From Biscogniauxia marginata (Eukaryota > Ascomycota > Sordariomycetes > Xylariales > Xylariaceae): a DNA stretch of 64,000 nt. The notes beneath the pieces are model-generated. The model had not been told where the DNA came from and did no database searches. It saw only the letters and a program-made list of their open reading frames with translations. This document shows, piece by piece, positions 60,805 through 64,000 of the stretch. The position numbers and the translations under genes were made by a program. The stretch is from positions 1 to 64,000 of the forward strand of contig MU404080.1 of the NCBI GenBank assembly GCA_022695795.1. The letters run 5' to 3'. How positions within the stretch are numbered: position 1 is the stretch's first letter; each line of letters begins with the position of its first letter.

Positions 60805-63800
60805 TATATAAATAAAGTTCATATTAATTATAAAACTTCGAAGAATATATATTTAATTATAAAAATAATAAAGTGTTAAAAGAGATAATACCTCTCTCGG
60901 TAACCATTTAAAGACACTTTAAACAAGTCATTTTTAATATTATATATATATTAAATCACGATATAATACTAAGGATAAATTAACTTAAAAAAAGCAATCC
61001 ACGAATAAATTTCAAAACAAACACGCTTCATTAAAATTAAAAACAAAAGGAGTTAACTACTACGGATTACGAAATAAATACCGCAAGTAACTCTAAAGAA
61101 ACAAATATAAAAACGAAACATATCGCCTATATAATTCGAGTAACTAAGCTTAAAGATCTAACGAAAAAAGTACCGCGCAAGTACCTCCGTTTCTATAAAT
61201 TATTTAAAAATAAAACAAAAAAAGAATTACTAAAACATAACTAGTAAGATCACTAAATTTATTTCAAAAAAAGAAAATAACTAAAATTATTTTTAGTATA
61301 TCTTATAAATCAGGAAAAACAAAAAGCACTATAAAAAGGAATTTAGGAGGATCTCGATAAAAGATATATTCGAGAGTTAGAATCCTCGTCAAGATACCCG
61401 GTAATCATAGTACTCAAAATAAACAAAAACGGGAAGTAACATGTCAATAAAGAAGGAAACCTAGTATAACGACAAGTAATTAACTATTAACACCTTAATA
61501 AAATAACCAAGAAAAATGGGTATTCGTTACTACTAATAAAACTCATGAAAAAATAAATTAGCAAAGCTTAAATCTTTATAGCACTAAACCTTCGCGATAA
61601 ATATTATATAATTAAAATAACTAAAAAACACAAATAATATATAACCTTCCGAATAATATATAAACATTATAAATATAAAGTTATGCCATTTAGACTTATT
61701 AACGCACCCGTTACATTTTAACACATAATTATAATAGTTTTTCGCAAGTTTCTAGACAAATTTATATTTATTTACTTAAACGATATACTAATTTACTTAA
61801 AAAACGAGAAAAAGCATAAAAAACATATAAAGCAAGTGTTAAAAGCCCTGGAAAAGGCGAACTTACTCGTTTATCCGACTAAAATGAATAACACGTCAAA
61901 AAACTAAACTATTTAAGGTTTATAATAAATTCAGGAGAAATCTATATTTAAAAGGAAAAAATAGTAATAATTAAGGATTAACCAGAACCCAAAAGTGTTA
62001 TAAATATACGCGCATTTCTTGGCTTTATTAATTATATTAAATAACTCATTAAAGATTTCGGGCGTATCGCTAAACCATTAATAAAACTAACTACCCTAAT
62101 AAAAACAAGAAAGGCTTTCTATTTCATTAAAAAAGCTAAGCAGGCTTTTTAGCAGTTAAAAGAAGTTATAACTAGTAAGGTTATATATAAACTTCTAAAC
62201 GAAAATAAAAGGAAACGACTAAGGATAAACGCCTTAAATTTCGCTATTAAAGTAATTTTAAAGCAATTAAAAAACAATAAGAAATAGTACTTAGTCGCGT
62301 ACCTATTTAAAGCACTACATAATATTAAACTAAACTATTAAATTTATAACAAGGAATTATTAGTAGTTATTAAAGCACTAAAGAAATAAGAACCATGGCT
62401 TAATAAAACTAAGGAACCTATTAATATCTATTTAAACCATAAGAACCTTACACGATTTATAATAACATAAATGCTTAATTAAAGACACAAGCATTAAATG
62501 ATTTTCTTGTTTAAGTTTAATTTTAAAATCCAGCATATTAAAGGAAAGGAAAATATCCAAGTAGATCTTCTTAGTAAAAAGGGAGATTATAAATCAAAAA
62601 TCAATAAAAGGGATATTTAAATGTTTAAATAACAAAATAACGAATTAATTATATTAACTTACATGCGAATTAACATAAAAAACTAAAAATAACGCTTTAA
62701 AGAAAATTACAATTAAAGAGAAAAACAATTATAATCTTAGTAAGGATCTAGCGACGAACTTTTCTCGTATAAAGAAAAGGTATACGTATTAAAACGAGTA
62801 CAAGACGAATTCGTCAAAGAATTTCACGAATATCCTTTATATAGCCACTAAAGGATTTTCAAGACAATAAAACGACTTTAAAAAGAATTTAACTTTCCAG
62901 AAATATAATAAACAATTAAAAGAATTATAAAGAATTATAACATTTATAATAAGGTTAAAGTATTACGACATAAACCATATAAACTATTATAATTAACCTA
63001 AATACTTAATAAAGCGTAGCACATAATTATATAAGATTTCGTAGTAAAACTTTTAAAGTTAAAAGATCTTACCATAAAAGTACCTTATAATAGTATATAA
63101 GTAATTGTTAATAAACTCACGAAATACGTCTACTTCTTACCATTTAACAAATCGAGCATAACAAAACAATTAATTTTCAGCTTTTTAAGAGAGTACGTTA
63201 ATAAATATGGGTTATTAAAACGCGTTGTTTTAAATAGAGACAAGTTATTTACGTCAAAATTTTAGACCAGCCTAATAAAACAAATAAAAATTAAATAAAA
63301 GTTGTTTATAACGTATTACCCTTAAACAAACAAGTAAACAAAGAAACTAAATTAAATAATGAAATAATATTTACGAAATTATATTAACTAGGAAATAAAT
63401 AACTAAATAGAGTTATTATTAATAGCTTAAATAGTATATAACACTTCGATTAACAAAGACATAAAGATATCACTATATAAGGCAGTGTACAGGTAAAAAG
63501 CGGAAGTCTAAAAACAACTAATCAAACTCATAAAAGCATTAGGAGTTAAAACAAAAGCCTCGAAAATAAAAGTACTATTTGAAAAGGTTTAAGCAATATA
63601 ATAACGGCTATAAAAAGAATTACAATTCATTTAAAACAAAATAACAAAGTATTATAATAAAAAAAGAATCGAGGAACTAATTCTTAAAAAAGGAGATATA
63701 ATTTACTTACTTCGCTAACGACAAGGCGTAACATTAAAAACACCTTAAATTAAAATAAAGCGACTTAGCAAAAAACTTAAATTTAAGAAATTAAAACTAT

Positions 63801-64000
63801 ATAGAATTAAAAAGGTTATTTCGAAAGTTAATTATAAACTAGTATTACTAAAAAGATTTAAAATACATTTTATATTTCATGTTTTACTTTTAAAACTAGC
63901 ACTAAATAACGTCATACCAAAAAACTAACTAAAATTTAAAAAAAACCCTAATAAATATAAAATAAAAAAAATACTAAATTCAAGACAAATTAGGAATTAA

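Larger units (their letters stand above)
57508..64000 (+). mobile_element. Ty3/gypsy LTR retrotransposon D, runs off the window
   Basis: 5' LTR 57508-57976; no 3' LTR before the window ends. Of the three plus-strand copies this is the least mutated. Gag carries an intact CCHC knuckle at 59106-59147 (CFNCKKKRHYKNKC, CX2CX4HX4C). Reverse transcriptase begins near 61683 (MPFRLINAPVTF) with the catalytic motif as YLND at 61773-61784. RNase H and integrase relics follow to the end. Frequent TAA/TAG stops show it is inactive. A short foreign solo LTR interrupts it at 60608-60804. Confidence 0.88.

Noticed and set aside
1..64000. tRNA or rRNA genes
   Set aside because: No cloverleaf-like gene or conserved rRNA stretch was recognised by eye; a tRNA-scan program would be needed to exclude them.

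Overview
The window is the left end of a chromosome of a filamentous ascomycete (Pezizomycotina). It opens with about 15 telomeric CCCTAA repeats (TTAGGG read outward). It then alternates small gene islands of normal base composition with very AT-rich blocks. Genes have short introns (48-80 nt, GT...AG). The AT-rich blocks are retrotransposons and other repeats full of TAA/TAG stops, with C and G surviving mostly as CpG. That is the signature of repeat-induced point mutation (RIP, mainly CpA to TpA). No species is named; the picture fits plant-associated or soil fungi with AT-isochore genomes.

Layout. 1-94 telomere. 470-5522 island 1: a Zn2Cys6 transcription factor (six exons), a decayed extradiol dioxygenase copy, and an intact fumarylacetoacetate-hydrolase (FAH) family gene whose five exons I reconstructed. 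About 5.95-32.4 kb: RIP-mutated repeats. Here Ty3/gypsy element A (8252-22481) carries element B (14940-22428, opposite strand) inside its own 3' LTR, and element C (23186-30729) lies beyond. All three belong to one family, and A and C sit in what looks like a single copy of an older repeat (R1). 32.4-53.2 kb island 2: a second Zn2Cys6 regulator, an O-methylsterigmatocystin-oxidoreductase-like P450, a decayed 4 kb stretch, an FAD aromatic hydroxylase, an intact extradiol dioxygenase and a pisatin-demethylase-like P450. An AT-rich block splits the hydroxylase/dioxygenase intergenic region. 53.2-64 kb: a second R1 copy, a little-mutated solo LTR, a relic of another gypsy pol, and element D (57508 to the window end), which carries a 197-bp solo LTR of a different family.

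Function. The aromatic hydroxylase, extradiol ring-cleavage dioxygenase and FAH-fold hydrolase are the three standard steps of meta-type aromatic ring cleavage. With two P450s and two regulators they suggest a subtelomeric cluster for breaking down or detoxifying phenolic compounds. The pathway is inferred from families; the substrate is unknown. The cluster is split: FAH lies beside the telomere with a dead dioxygenase, and the other genes lie about 30-47 kb away across transposons.

Most unusual points: (1) the Ty3 elements share gag-pol and the 3' part of the LTR but have unrelated U3 regions and unrelated stretches before the 3' LTR, as if the 3' end were an exchangeable module; (2) both regulators have a 14-nt micro-exon at the same place in the zinc cluster; (3) in the second regulator the expected coiled coil lies in another reading frame; (4) a 9-bp motif occurs upstream of three island-2 enzyme genes.
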